In this document: positions 54,515 through 63,285 of the stretch, piece by piece | Numbering within the stretch: the first letter of the stretch is position 1 | Layout of the letters: each line of letters opens with the position of its first letter | Notes under the pieces: model-generated | Database searches by the model: none | Told to the model about the DNA's origin: nothing | What the model saw: only the letters and a program-made list of their open reading frames with translations | Assembly (NCBI GenBank): GCA_964444885.1 | Contig: CAYUIZ010000002.1 | Coordinates: 32,318 to 96,317 of the forward strand | Reading direction: 5' to 3' | Source of the DNA: CAYRGQ01 sp964444885 | Lineage (GTDB): Bacteria; Bacteroidota; Bacteroidia; Sphingobacteriales; Sphingobacteriaceae | DNA: 64,000 nucleotides | Position numbers and translations under genes: made by a program

Positions 54515-55159
54515 TTATTCTTTCAAACCGTACGCCAGATCGCCTGCATCACCCAATCCCGGGACGATGTAGGCCTTGCTGGTGAGTTCCGAATCGACCT
54601 CCCCCACCCACAGCGTCGCTTGTGGAAGAAAGGCCCGCACGTGCGTCAGCCCTTCTTCGCTGGCAATAGCAACCGCGATATGCAGCTGCTTGATGGTATA
54701 CTTGTCGAGCAGCTCCTTGCAGGCAAGCACCATGCTTTTTCCCGTAGCGAGCATGGGGTCGGCGATGATAACAATGCGCCCATTGAGGTCGGAGGTGCTT
54801 ACGTATTCCTTGTGGATTTCAAGCGCGCCGCTTTTCTTAGTCTTGCGGTATGCGGCGATGAAGGTGCTGTCAGACTGGTCAAAATAATTAAGCATGCCTT
54901 GGTGCATGGCCAAGCCCGCGCGGATGATGGTCGCTAGCACGGGATGCTCCTGAATCAAAGCCGTTTCGGCAATGCCGAGCGGCGTTTCGATTTCGGTGGC
55001 GTCGTATTCCAGGGTTTTGCTGATTTCGTAGGCAAAGATTTCCCCTATTCGCTGGAGGTTTTGGCGAAAACGCATGCGATCCTGTTGGATGACGGCGTGG
55101 CGCAGTTCGGCAATGAAGTGATTGGCGATACTGTTTTGATTGGCAAGGACGTGAAGCAT
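54515..55159 (-). CDS. upp: Uracil phosphoribosyltransferase
   Basis: 214 residues. PRPP-binding loop IADPMLATGKSMV and the uracil-binding C-terminus YIVPGLGDAGDLAYG identify Upp. It salvages uracil to UMP. A TATCTTTG promoter element ends 4 bases before the ATG. It converges on the esterase gene with 22 bases between. Confidence 0.95.
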   Translation of the reverse strand: MLHVLANQNSIANHFIAELRHAVIQQDRMRFRQNLQRIGEIFAYEISKTLEYDATEIETPLGIAETALIQEHPVLATIIRAGLAMHQGMLNYFDQSDSTFIAAYRKTKKSGALEIHKEYVSTSDLNGRIVIIADPMLATGKSMVLACKELLDKYTIKQLHIAVAIASEEGLTHVRAFLPQATLWVGEVDSELTSKAYIVPGLGDAGDLAYGLKE

Positions 55160-55163
55160 GGCA

Positions 55164-55171
55164 CAAAGATA
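55164..55171 (-). promoter_or_regulatory. -7 element TATCTTTG at the upp start
   Basis: Minus-strand TATCTTTG with only 4 bases before the upp ATG, the same layout as at tsaE. Confidence 0.5.
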
Positions 55172-55243
55172 GGTTATTTGTGTGCAACAATACGGCGCAT
55201 CACGATGCCGGGCACAATAACATTGCGCCGGGCAACGAAAGCC

Positions 55244-56389
55244 CTATGACCCGTGTTGCTGACGGACATTGGCGATCACCTCTTCATAATACTGTTCGTA
55301 TGCAGGGACGATCGTGCTAATCTCAAAATCTTTTGCGCGGTTGAGTGCGGCTTCTTTAAACTGCTCGAGGCGCTTATTGTCCTCCAGGATATAGATCGCT
55401 TTGCTCGCCATGGTGTCCACGTCGCCAACATCAGCAAGGAATCCGGTCACGCCATCCACATTGAGTTCGGGCAAGCCTCCGGTATTGGTCGAAATGACGG
55501 CCACCTTACATGCCATGGCCTCCAGCGCGGCCAAACCAAAGCTTTCCGATCCGGAAGGGATCAGGAATAAGTCCGAAACCGAAAGAATCTCTTCAATCGC
55601 TTCCTGTTTGCCCAGAAACCGAACATCATTGGAAATGCCCAAATCGCGCGAAAGCTGTTCGGCGTTAGCACGCTCCGGTCCGTCGCCCACCATGAGCAAC
55701 TTAGACGGGATGGCCTCCTGTACCTTTTTGAAAATGCGTATCACGTCATCGGTCCGCTTTACCTTCCGGAAGTTGGAGGTGTGTACCAGCACGCGCTCGT
55801 CGCCCGGGGCAATCGCTTGTTTGAAATGCTGGCGCGCTTTGAGGCTAAAACGTTGCAGGTCGATGAAGTTCGGAATGACGTGGATATCACGCGTGACATC
55901 AAAGTGGCTGAGTGTTTCTTCCTTTAGATTCTGCGACACAGCCGTCACGCCATCCGACTGGTTGATGGAAAAGGTCACCACGGGGCTGTAGCTCTTGTCC
56001 TTGCCAACAAGTGTGATGTCGGTGCCGTGCAGGGTCGTTACCACCGGGATGTGAATGCCGTAGGTCGCCAGGATTTGCTTGGCCATGAACGCAGCCGAAG
56101 CGTGCGGAATGGCATAATGCACATGCAACAGGTCTAGTTTTTCAAAGCGGACCACGTCAACCAGCTTGCTCGCCAAAGCCAGTTCGTATGGCGGGAAGTC
56201 GAAAAGTGGGTATTTCGAGATACTGACCTCGTGGTAGTACAGGTTTTCGGAAAAGAAATCGAGCCGGGCCGGCTGGCTATATGTAATGAAATGGATTTGG
56301 TGCCCATGAGCCGCCAATGCCTTGCCGAGCTCCGTGGCCACCACTCCGCTCCCGCCGAAGGTCGGATAGCATACGATACCTATCTTCAT
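55244..56389 (-). CDS. bshA: N-acetyl-alpha-D-glucosaminyl L-malate synthase BshA
   Basis: 381 residues from ATG 56389. GT-B glycosyltransferase of family 4: N-terminal MKIGIVCYPTFGGSGVVATELG, central VTTLHGTDITLVG, and the nucleotide-sugar site SGSESFGLAALEAMACKVAVI. BshA transfers GlcNAc to malate, the first step of bacillithiol, the low-molecular-weight thiol of Bacteroidota and Firmicutes. bshB and bshC are not in the window. The start is fixed by the conserved N-terminus. Confidence 0.93.
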   Translation of the reverse strand: MKIGIVCYPTFGGSGVVATELGKALAAHGHQIHFITYSQPARLDFFSENLYYHEVSISKYPLFDFPPYELALASKLVDVVRFEKLDLLHVHYAIPHASAAFMAKQILATYGIHIPVVTTLHGTDITLVGKDKSYSPVVTFSINQSDGVTAVSQNLKEETLSHFDVTRDIHVIPNFIDLQRFSLKARQHFKQAIAPGDERVLVHTSNFRKVKRTDDVIRIFKKVQEAIPSKLLMVGDGPERANAEQLSRDLGISNDVRFLGKQEAIEEILSVSDLFLIPSGSESFGLAALEAMACKVAVISTNTGGLPELNVDGVTGFLADVGDVDTMASKAIYILEDNKRLEQFKEAALNRAKDFEISTIVPAYEQYYEEVIANVRQQHGS

Positions 56390-56564
56390 CCTGTGCTTAG
56401 TTTGTTTGTTAGTAGTTGATACAAAGTACGCACTATTTTGTTTATTAATCCGCATTACAACGTAAAACAACGGATATAATTGGGGTTAGACCCATACTGG
56501 CTGACGAACATAAAAAATAATTTACTGTATGACAGTGAATTAACAAAGAAAACGACAAACATAG

Positions 56565-56595
56565 TTGACAAACTAAAATATTAGTTTTAGTTTTG
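56565..56595 (+). promoter_or_regulatory. Promoter and probable BlaI-type operator
   Basis: TTG (56565-56567) and TAGTTTTG (56588-56595), 20 bases apart, form a Bacteroidota promoter. Between and over them is a perfect inverted repeat, AAACTAAAA (56570-56578), spacer TATTAG, TTTTAGTTT (56585-56593). A repressor bound there would block the promoter, and the gene just downstream encodes a BlaI-family repressor, so autoregulation is likely. Confidence 0.65.
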
Positions 56596-56622
56596 TTGAA
56601 ACAAGGCATAACAAACAAGAAA

Positions 56623-57018
56623 ATGACCGAAGTAAAGGAACTAACGCGGGCCGAGGAACAAATCATGCAAGAGCTGTGGGATTTGAAAGCGGCCTTTGTA
56701 AAAGAAATTATCGACCGTCTTCCCGAGCCGAAGCCGGCATACAATACAGTATCGACGATCGTCCGCATTCTGGAAACGAAAGGCGTCGTAGCGCACCGGG
56801 CGTATGGCAAAAGCCATCAGTATTACCCGCTGATTTCGAAAGAGCAATACCGGAATTTTGCTACCCGCAAACTGCTGAACGGCTATTTTGATAATTCTGC
56901 CCGGAATATGCTTTCTTTCTTCCTCAAGGAGGAAAAGCTCAACCTTAAGGAGGCCGACGAGCTAATGAAATTAATCAGGGCCGCGCAGGATACCGGGTCT
57001 GACGAGATCGCGGAATAG
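56623..57018 (+). CDS. BlaI/MecI/CopY-family transcriptional repressor
   Basis: 131 residues from ATG 56623. The winged helix covers about 5-80 (LTRAEEQIMQELWDLKAAFVKEII, PAYNTVSTIVRILETKGVVAHRAYG) and the rest is the dimerising C-terminus. Such repressors are cleaved or released when the partner M56 protein, encoded 32 bases downstream, senses a signal. No beta-lactamase gene is near, so the response need not be to beta-lactams. Confidence 0.93.
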   Translation: MTEVKELTRAEEQIMQELWDLKAAFVKEIIDRLPEPKPAYNTVSTIVRILETKGVVAHRAYGKSHQYYPLISKEQYRNFATRKLLNGYFDNSARNMLSFFLKEEKLNLKEADELMKLIRAAQDTGSDEIAE

Positions 57019-57050
57019 ACTAAATTAACGAACCAAAAAAAACAGAAATT

Positions 57051-58604
57051 ATGATAACGTATTTGATTTTAGCCAACCTGTTTTTGGCCATTTGCTACGG
57101 CTTTTACCACGTGTTCCTGCGGAAGGAAACCTTTTTCCAGTATAACCGCCTGTTTTTGCTTTCCGGACTGCTTTTGGCATTTGTGCTGCCTTTAGTCGAC
57201 ACGGGTGCTGTTTGGGGTGGCGCATCGGCAGCGTATCATGTGCACTTGCCCACCATACAAATCGGCACGGGATCCGTAGACGATTCGGCCGCGCTGGCCG
57301 GATCACCGGCTGCGCGCGCTTCCGTGGCTTCGCCCTGGATTAGCATCGCCGTCTATTATTGGGCGGGATGCCTGATTGCCGCGTTGATATTTATTTATAA
57401 ACTGTTGCTGACGATTCGTTTGTTGCGCTCAGGCAAGGGCGCGCAAAGCTATTCCTTTTTCGGAAAAGTGCATGTAGACGAATCGTCGGACATCGAGGGA
57501 AAAATAGAGAAGCATGAAAGCGTACACGCCAGGCAGTGGCATAGCCTTGATGTCGTATTGCTGGAGTTCGTCAAGGTATTTAACTGGTTCAATCCGTTTG
57601 TCTACCTATACGCCCGCGCACTCAAGTTGCAGCACGAGTATATCGCTGACCGCGAAACGTCCCTGGGCCAGCCGGTGCAGTATGCGGAGCTGTTGCTGTC
57701 CAATGCGTTTGGCGCTTCCACGCCTTTATTGGCAACGCCCTTCGCGGAGTCTAGCTTTTTGAAACGGCGGATTCACATGCTGCTACAGGCAAAGAGCAAA
57801 AGGACGGCATTGGCCAAGTTCGTACTGGTTGTCCCCATGTTGGTCGCCATGCTGGCTGTCTCCATGTCGTTCAGCGGAACAGCACAAGAACGTAATCAGC
57901 AAGATGAGGAGGCCATTCGCGCCTTCAGGGAAGAAATCGGGCGATACACGCGCTACCCACAGACCGCCATCGATGAGGGAGTGTCTGCAAACGTTTGGGT
58001 AGCCTACGAAAAGAAAGATGGCCAATATGTCGAAATAAAGTTCCTGGACGAGTCCCATGTCGATTTTCAGACTTCCGTACAGCGGACGCTTGAAAGAGAA
58101 AGCACGAAATCCCTTGCTCCCGAAGGCAGGAATTCAGTTACAGTGCGGTTTAGTGTAATGGGCGGAACCGAAGCGGCTATGCCCCCACCGCCGCCACCCG
58201 TAGAGCCAGCAGGTTATACCGATTTGGGTGAAGTCGCAATTGTGGGCTATCGCCCGGAAAAACAGGATACACTTGAAAAAGAGGATAACATAATTTTTGA
58301 AACGGTCGAAGTGTCTCCCGAGCCTCCAGGCGGATTGCACGCTTTCCGGATATGGTTAGCGCAGAATTACCGTTTTCCGCAGGCGGCAGTCGACGCCGGC
58401 GTTAATGGGACGATAGAACTAACTTTCACCGTGGAGGCTGATGGCAGCATCGCGGATGTCCGCGTATTGCGTGATTTAGGGCATGGCACGGGAGAGGAAG
58501 CGGTAAGCGTGTTAAAAAGGGCTGACAAATGGGCCCCAGGCATACAGAATGGCCGTGCTGTACGGGTAGCGTACACCCTCCCCATCCGTATAGCGACCCA
58601 ATAA
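57051..58604 (+). CDS. BlaR1-like M56 metallopeptidase with TonB C-terminal domains
   Basis: 517 residues. Membrane helices at about 2-22, 33-50, 98-120 and 265-285. The zinc protease site is H155-E156-SV-H159 in KHESVHARQWH, with QHEYIAD downstream. After the last helix come two TonB-C-like domains (about 295-350 with YPQTAIDEGVSANV, and 435-517 with RFPQAAVDAGVNG), joined by a proline-rich linker, in place of the penicillin-binding sensor of BlaR1. It probably senses an envelope signal and inactivates the BlaI-type repressor encoded upstream. Confidence 0.9.
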   Translation: MITYLILANLFLAICYGFYHVFLRKETFFQYNRLFLLSGLLLAFVLPLVDTGAVWGGASAAYHVHLPTIQIGTGSVDDSAALAGSPAARASVASPWISIAVYYWAGCLIAALIFIYKLLLTIRLLRSGKGAQSYSFFGKVHVDESSDIEGKIEKHESVHARQWHSLDVVLLEFVKVFNWFNPFVYLYARALKLQHEYIADRETSLGQPVQYAELLLSNAFGASTPLLATPFAESSFLKRRIHMLLQAKSKRTALAKFVLVVPMLVAMLAVSMSFSGTAQERNQQDEEAIRAFREEIGRYTRYPQTAIDEGVSANVWVAYEKKDGQYVEIKFLDESHVDFQTSVQRTLERESTKSLAPEGRNSVTVRFSVMGGTEAAMPPPPPPVEPAGYTDLGEVAIVGYRPEKQDTLEKEDNIIFETVEVSPEPPGGLHAFRIWLAQNYRFPQAAVDAGVNGTIELTFTVEADGSIADVRVLRDLGHGTGEEAVSVLKRADKWAPGIQNGRAVRVAYTLPIRIATQ

Positions 58605-58622
58605 GGCACAACGCAACGCATA

Positions 58623-58651
58623 AAAAAACCACGGCGATCCCGTGGTTTTTT
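58623..58651. terminator. Bidirectional rho-independent terminator
   Basis: AAAAAACCACGG, loop CGATC, CCGTGGTTTTTT: a perfect 12-bp stem with A/T arms, so it can stop transcription from both strands. It lies between the convergent M56 gene and ruvC. Confidence 0.9.
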
Positions 58652-58681
58652 GTGTTTTGAAGTAGGGTAGAAACGTCCTGC

Positions 58682-59245
58682 TTATTTCAGTCGGTCGGCG
58701 TTGTCTTTGACAAAGGCGTCCCAACCGGAGTAGCTTTTTTTTCCGGGGGTAGCACCCCGCTGGAAGGCATGGCATACCGCTACGGCCAACCCGTCCGTTG
58801 CATCGAGGAACTGCGGATTTTCTTCAAACTTCAACAGCGTTTTGAGCATGGCGGCCACCTGCTCTTTGGTGGAGTTGCCGCGGCCCGTCACGGACTGCTT
58901 TATTTTCAGCGGTGCGTATTCAAAAATCGGGATATCCCGGTGCAGCGCCGCGGCCATGGCCACACCCTGCGCGCGCCCAAGCTTGAGCGTCACCTGCACG
59001 TTTTTTCCGTAGAAGGGTGCTTCCAGCGCTACGCAGTCTGGCTGGTACTGCTCAATGAGCGCACTTATTTTCTTAAAGATGCGCTGCAGTTTGAGGCCAT
59101 GGTCAGTAAGGTGGCCGAGTTTGACGACGCCGAGGCTGACGAGCGAAAGCTGCTTCCCGGTTTCCTTCACGACTCCATAACCCATCACGACCGTCCCCGG
59201 ATCGATTCCCAGAATAATGCGCTCGGCGCTTTTCGGTTGTAGCAT
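58682..59245 (-). CDS. ruvC: Holliday junction endonuclease RuvC
   Basis: 187 residues from ATG 59245. The four acidic catalytic residues are placed by D15 in ILGIDPGT, E in CVALEAPFYG, and the two Asp in FLDATDGLAVAVCH. RuvC cuts Holliday junctions with RuvAB during recombination. A TAATTTCG element (59252-59259), one base from consensus, lies 6 bases upstream. The C-terminus has an extension rich in Lys, Ser and Asp beyond the usual end. Confidence 0.94.
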   Translation of the reverse strand: MLQPKSAERIILGIDPGTVVMGYGVVKETGKQLSLVSLGVVKLGHLTDHGLKLQRIFKKISALIEQYQPDCVALEAPFYGKNVQVTLKLGRAQGVAMAAALHRDIPIFEYAPLKIKQSVTGRGNSTKEQVAAMLKTLLKFEENPQFLDATDGLAVAVCHAFQRGATPGKKSYSGWDAFVKDNADRLK

Positions 59246-59322
59246 ACCAGGCGAAATTACGGTTTTAAATGCCAGAACAGGCAAGCGCGAGCAAACGCCG
59301 CCCGGCACGCCGTCGGCCTTGC

Positions 59323-59820
59323 TTAGATAGCGGCTAATGCGCTATCATAATCAGGCTCATCGGCGATTTCGCCCACCTGCTCGGTATATTTGACCGTGCC
59401 GTCGGGGCCCACCACGACCACCGCGCGGCTGAGTAGTCCGGCTAGCGGGCCGTCCGTGATTTTCACGGCGTATGTGTCCGAAAATCCGGTGTCTTTGTAT
59501 TCCGACAGGGTTTGTACGTTCTCAATGCCTTCGGCACCGCAGAAGCGGCCTTGGGCAAAGGGAAGGTCTTTGGAAATGCAGAGCACGACGGTGTTTTCCA
59601 AGCCGCTGGCTTTTTCATTGAATTTGCGAACGGATGCGGCGCACGTGCCGGTGTCGATGCTCGGAAAAATGTTGAGTATAACATTTTTGCCTTGGTAATC
59701 GGCAAGCGTCTTGTCTGAAAGGTCGCCTGCGGTAAGTTTAAAATCAGGGGCTTTGCTGCCCACGGCGGGCAACGAACCTGCGGTGTGCACCTCGTTGCCT
59801 TTAAATGTGATCGTAGCCAT
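59323..59820 (-). CDS. tpx: Thiol peroxidase, Tpx-type peroxiredoxin
   Basis: 165 residues. Peroxidatic C60 in FPSIDTGTCAASVRKF and resolving C94 in GRFCGAEGIENV match atypical 2-Cys Tpx. It reduces hydrogen peroxide and alkyl peroxides with thioredoxin. Single gene on the minus strand. Confidence 0.95.
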   Translation of the reverse strand: MATITFKGNEVHTAGSLPAVGSKAPDFKLTAGDLSDKTLADYQGKNVILNIFPSIDTGTCAASVRKFNEKASGLENTVVLCISKDLPFAQGRFCGAEGIENVQTLSEYKDTGFSDTYAVKITDGPLAGLLSRAVVVVGPDGTVKYTEQVGEIADEPDYDSALAAI

Positions 59821-60029
59821 AGTTCAACTGTTTTTTTGGTAATATTACAGATTTATAGTCGTAACGTAAAGCCCGGAAGCAGGATTGTCCGACTTGCTGG
59901 CACTTAGCGCGCGGCAAGGACGGCGACGCGAATGTCTTGCCGCATCCGAAAATTTCTCGTATATTCAACAAGAGCACAAAAGATGTTGAATCGAAAACGA
60001 TTAGCGGAAAAACGGGTTAATACAAGACA

Positions 60030-61124
60030 ATGAGAGGATATAGATTTACCGAATTTCGACCGGCACCGATCGGCAAGGCCGATTTTGACGGCTTGCTCAA
60101 GTTGTTTACCGAATTGCTGAACTATACCGCCGGCGATGCGGGCGAAGCGTTGGCGTGGCTCAACGAGCTGGATAATCAGCATAAAATCACCGATAAGGAC
60201 TACGGCATTGGCGATTTTGTCGAAGACCTGAAAGAGCGGGGCTACCTAAAGGAAAACAGCGACGGCCAGCACGCCATCACCGCCAAAACCGAACAGACAA
60301 TCCGGCAGGCGGCACTGGAAGAAATATTCGGCAAGCTTAAGAAATCAGGGCGGGGCGATCATAACAGCAACCGGTCGGGTTTGGGTGAGGAGAAAAACGC
60401 CGACCGTCGGGAGTTTGAGTACGGCGATGGCCTTGACCAAATTGACATGACGGCGTCGATCCAAAATGCGCAAGTCAACCACGGGCTGCGCGACTTCACG
60501 CTAACCGAACGCGACCTCGAAGTCGAAGAAAAAGACTACAAAACCCTCACGTCAACGGTGCTGATGATCGATATTTCGCACAGCATGATTCTCTATGGTG
60601 AGGACCGGATTACCCCAGCCAAAAAAACAGCGATGGCGCTGGCCGAACTGATTCGTACTCGCTACCCCAAAGACACCCTGGACATCGTTGTCTTCGGCAA
60701 CGACGCCTGGCCGATCAGTCTCAAAGACCTGCCCTACCTGCAGGTGGGCCCGTATCATACCAACACCCTTGCGGGGTTGGAGCTGGCGGCCGATCTCCTG
60801 CGCCGGCGCAAAACACACAACAAGCAGATTTTCATGATTACCGACGGCAAGCCCACCTGCCTCAAGGAAAATGGCCGGTACTACAAAAACAGCGTGGGCC
60901 TCGACCGCAAGGTGGTCAACAAGACGCTGAATATGGCCGCGCAGTGCAAGCGGCTCAACATACCCATCACGACGTTTATGATTGCGCGCGACCCGTACTT
61001 GCAGCAGTTTGTCCGGAAGTTTACCGAAACGAACGGTGGACGGGCCTTCTATAGCTCGCTGAATGGGTTGGGCGAATATCTTTTCGAAGATTACGTGCGC
61101 AACCGCCGCAAAACCGTACGATGA
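60030..61124 (+). CDS. VWA domain protein (MoxR partner)
   Basis: 364 residues. The N-terminal 150 residues are helical and charged. The C-terminal von Willebrand A domain (about 170-360) shows a MIDAS metal site: DISHS (DxSxS), a Thr in TNTLAGL and Asp in MITDGKP. Such proteins pair with MoxR-type AAA ATPases in chaperone or metal-insertion machines, as in magnesium chelatase ChlD/ChlI. The next gene encodes that ATPase, almost overlapping, so the two are translationally linked. Confidence 0.88.
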   Translation: MRGYRFTEFRPAPIGKADFDGLLKLFTELLNYTAGDAGEALAWLNELDNQHKITDKDYGIGDFVEDLKERGYLKENSDGQHAITAKTEQTIRQAALEEIFGKLKKSGRGDHNSNRSGLGEEKNADRREFEYGDGLDQIDMTASIQNAQVNHGLRDFTLTERDLEVEEKDYKTLTSTVLMIDISHSMILYGEDRITPAKKTAMALAELIRTRYPKDTLDIVVFGNDAWPISLKDLPYLQVGPYHTNTLAGLELAADLLRRRKTHNKQIFMITDGKPTCLKENGRYYKNSVGLDRKVVNKTLNMAAQCKRLNIPITTFMIARDPYLQQFVRKFTETNGGRAFYSSLNGLGEYLFEDYVRNRRKTVR

Positions 61125-61156
61125 ACAGTAAAAAAGCAAAACGACTGAAAACAACC

Positions 61157-62641
61157 ATGGATCATATCAACACGTTAGGAAAACTGAAAGAAAGCGGGTA
61201 CCAGTCCCGCAGCGTTAAAGATGAATTGCGCGAGAACTTGGTCAACCAACTCAAAACGAATAAAGCGGGCTTCCAGGGTATCCTGGGTTATGATGACACG
61301 GTCATCCCCGAACTGCAAACCGCCATACTTTCGAGACACAATATCCTATTGCTGGGCTTGCGGGGCCAGGCCAAAACCCGCATCGCCCGCCTGATGGTCG
61401 AGTTGCTGGATGAATATATGCCCTACGTCGACGGGAGCGATATTTTTGACGATCCGCTGGCTCCGATTTCCCATTACGCCAAACAGCTGATCGCCGAGCG
61501 GGGCGACGAAACGCCCATTGCCTGGCTGCACCGCTCGCAGCGCTACACGGAGAAACTGGCCACGCCTGACGTGACCGTGGCCGACTTAGTCGGCGATGTG
61601 GACCCGATCAAGGCCGCCACGCACAAGCTGACCTATGGCGACGAGCGCATTATCCATTTCGGCCTGATACCCCGAGCGCACCGCGGTATTTTCGTCATTA
61701 ACGAATTGCCGGACCTGCAGGCTCGTATCCAAGTGGCTCTTTTCAACATGCTGCAGGAAAAGGATATCCAGATTCGTGGTTTTAAGCTTCGTTTGCCGTT
61801 GGATATCCAGTTTGTCTTCACCGCTAACCCGGAAGACTACACCAACCGGGGGTCGATCGTTACCCCGTTGAAGGACCGGATTGAAAGCCAAATTCTGACG
61901 CATTACCCGCGAAGCATCGACATATCCCGGCAGATTACCTACCAAGAGGCTCGCCTTTCGGACGAGCAGCGCCGGGCGGTGGAGGTTGACGGTCTTCTCA
62001 AAGATCTGGTAGAACAAGTGGCTTTCGAGGCTCGGAAAAGTGAGTTTATTGACCAAAAATCGGGCGTTTCGGCTCGGCTGACTATTTCCGCTTACGAAAA
62101 TTTGGTGGCTGCGGCCGAGCGCCGGATGCTGGTGGCCGGGCAGCAGAAGACCATGGCGAGGCTTTCGGACCTGGCCGGCATTATTCCGGCAGTCACGGGA
62201 AAAATTGAGCTCGTGTACGAAGGGGAGCTGGAAGGGCCTGTGCACGTCGCGCACACACTCATTGGCAATGCGATCAAGACCCTCTTTACCACGTATTTCC
62301 CGCATCCGGAAAAGGCTAAAAAGTCGGCAGGGGGAAGTCCATACTTGCCAATCAGCGACTGGTTTACGGGAGGACACAGGGTCGACCTGACGGACGGCCT
62401 TTCCGACGCGGCATACAAGAAAGCCTTGATGGAAGTGCCGGGCCTGGCTAAACTAGTGAAAAAGCTCCACCCCAGCCTAGGCGAAAGCCAGTACCTGCTG
62501 CTGATGGAGTTCGTCCTGCACGGCTTAGCGGAATTTTCGCAATTGGGCAAAACCTACCTGAACAACGGGGTAGGCTTTGCAGACATGTTAGGCAGCTTGT
62601 TCTCCGGCGGTTTCGACGAGGACGAATTCGAACAGGAATAA
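61157..62641 (+). CDS. MoxR/magnesium-chelatase-like AAA+ ATPase
   Basis: 494 residues from ATG 61157; an earlier ATG at 61121 overlaps the preceding stop and is possible, but homologous sequence begins at MDHINTLG. The P-loop LLLGLRGQAKTR has Ala where the Walker A glycine before Lys is usual. Walker B-like RGIFVINELPDL and sensor FTANPEDYTNRG follow. The AAA domain is at about 30-300 and a helical C-terminus follows. It likely works with the VWA protein to remodel a client complex; the client is unknown. Confidence 0.85.
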   Translation: MDHINTLGKLKESGYQSRSVKDELRENLVNQLKTNKAGFQGILGYDDTVIPELQTAILSRHNILLLGLRGQAKTRIARLMVELLDEYMPYVDGSDIFDDPLAPISHYAKQLIAERGDETPIAWLHRSQRYTEKLATPDVTVADLVGDVDPIKAATHKLTYGDERIIHFGLIPRAHRGIFVINELPDLQARIQVALFNMLQEKDIQIRGFKLRLPLDIQFVFTANPEDYTNRGSIVTPLKDRIESQILTHYPRSIDISRQITYQEARLSDEQRRAVEVDGLLKDLVEQVAFEARKSEFIDQKSGVSARLTISAYENLVAAAERRMLVAGQQKTMARLSDLAGIIPAVTGKIELVYEGELEGPVHVAHTLIGNAIKTLFTTYFPHPEKAKKSAGGSPYLPISDWFTGGHRVDLTDGLSDAAYKKALMEVPGLAKLVKKLHPSLGESQYLLLMEFVLHGLAEFSQLGKTYLNNGVGFADMLGSLFSGGFDEDEFEQE

Positions 62642-62798
62642 CCAAGGCGCGACGGACGATGTATATAAGTGCGGTAATGTTAAAAAAAACTTAACCGCTA
62701 CTTGATGGCTATGAGTGGGTTATGGCGTATCTTTAGCATGACCGATGCTATAGTGGCCGGCGACGTGTTCTTTAATCCCTTTTCCAACCCTTACGCGC

Positions 62799-63272
62799 AT
62801 GACATGGAAAAAATTCAGTGGCGAGCCCATTCGCCAAAACATCATCGACGAAGTTTCGCTCACCATTGAGCGGGAGTATGCTGGCGGCAATCGCCTCAAG
62901 GTGTGCATTGGCACAGATTCGCAAGTGAAGGGAAAGCAAACGGATTTTGCCACGGTGATCGTTTTTGTGCGCGAAAAGAAAGGCGGGTTTATGTACATAC
63001 AACAAGATCGCTCGTCGGTATCGATGACGATTAAAGAGCGAATGCTCGCCGAAGTGCAACGCTCGATTGAGGTTGCCTACGCGCTCTGTCCGATGCTTGA
63101 AACGTACGATATAGACCTGGAGGTGCACGCCGATATCAACACCAACCCCATGTTTAAATCCAACCAAGCCCTGCACGACGCCATGGGTTACATCCTGAGC
63201 ATGGGCTTCGTATTCAAGGCTAAGCCCGAAGCCTTTGCGAGCTCGGCCTGTGCCAATAAGGTGGTGCAGTAG
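62799..63272 (+). CDS. YkuK-like ribonuclease H-fold protein (DUF458)
   Basis: 157 residues. The family pattern is visible: VCIGTDSQVKG, ATVIVFVREKKGGFMYIQQD, LEVHADINTNPMFKSN and ILSMGFVFKAKPEAFASSACA. Acidic residues in GTDSQ, EVHAD and DIN could form an RNase H-like site, but activity is unproven. Single gene with a weak TATCTTTA (62728-62735) upstream; the stop is 13 bases from the convergent fabG stop. Confidence 0.85.
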   Translation: MTWKKFSGEPIRQNIIDEVSLTIEREYAGGNRLKVCIGTDSQVKGKQTDFATVIVFVREKKGGFMYIQQDRSSVSMTIKERMLAEVQRSIEVAYALCPMLETYDIDLEVHADINTNPMFKSNQALHDAMGYILSMGFVFKAKPEAFASSACANKVVQ

Positions 63273-63285
63273 GGTTAGCGCCCCA

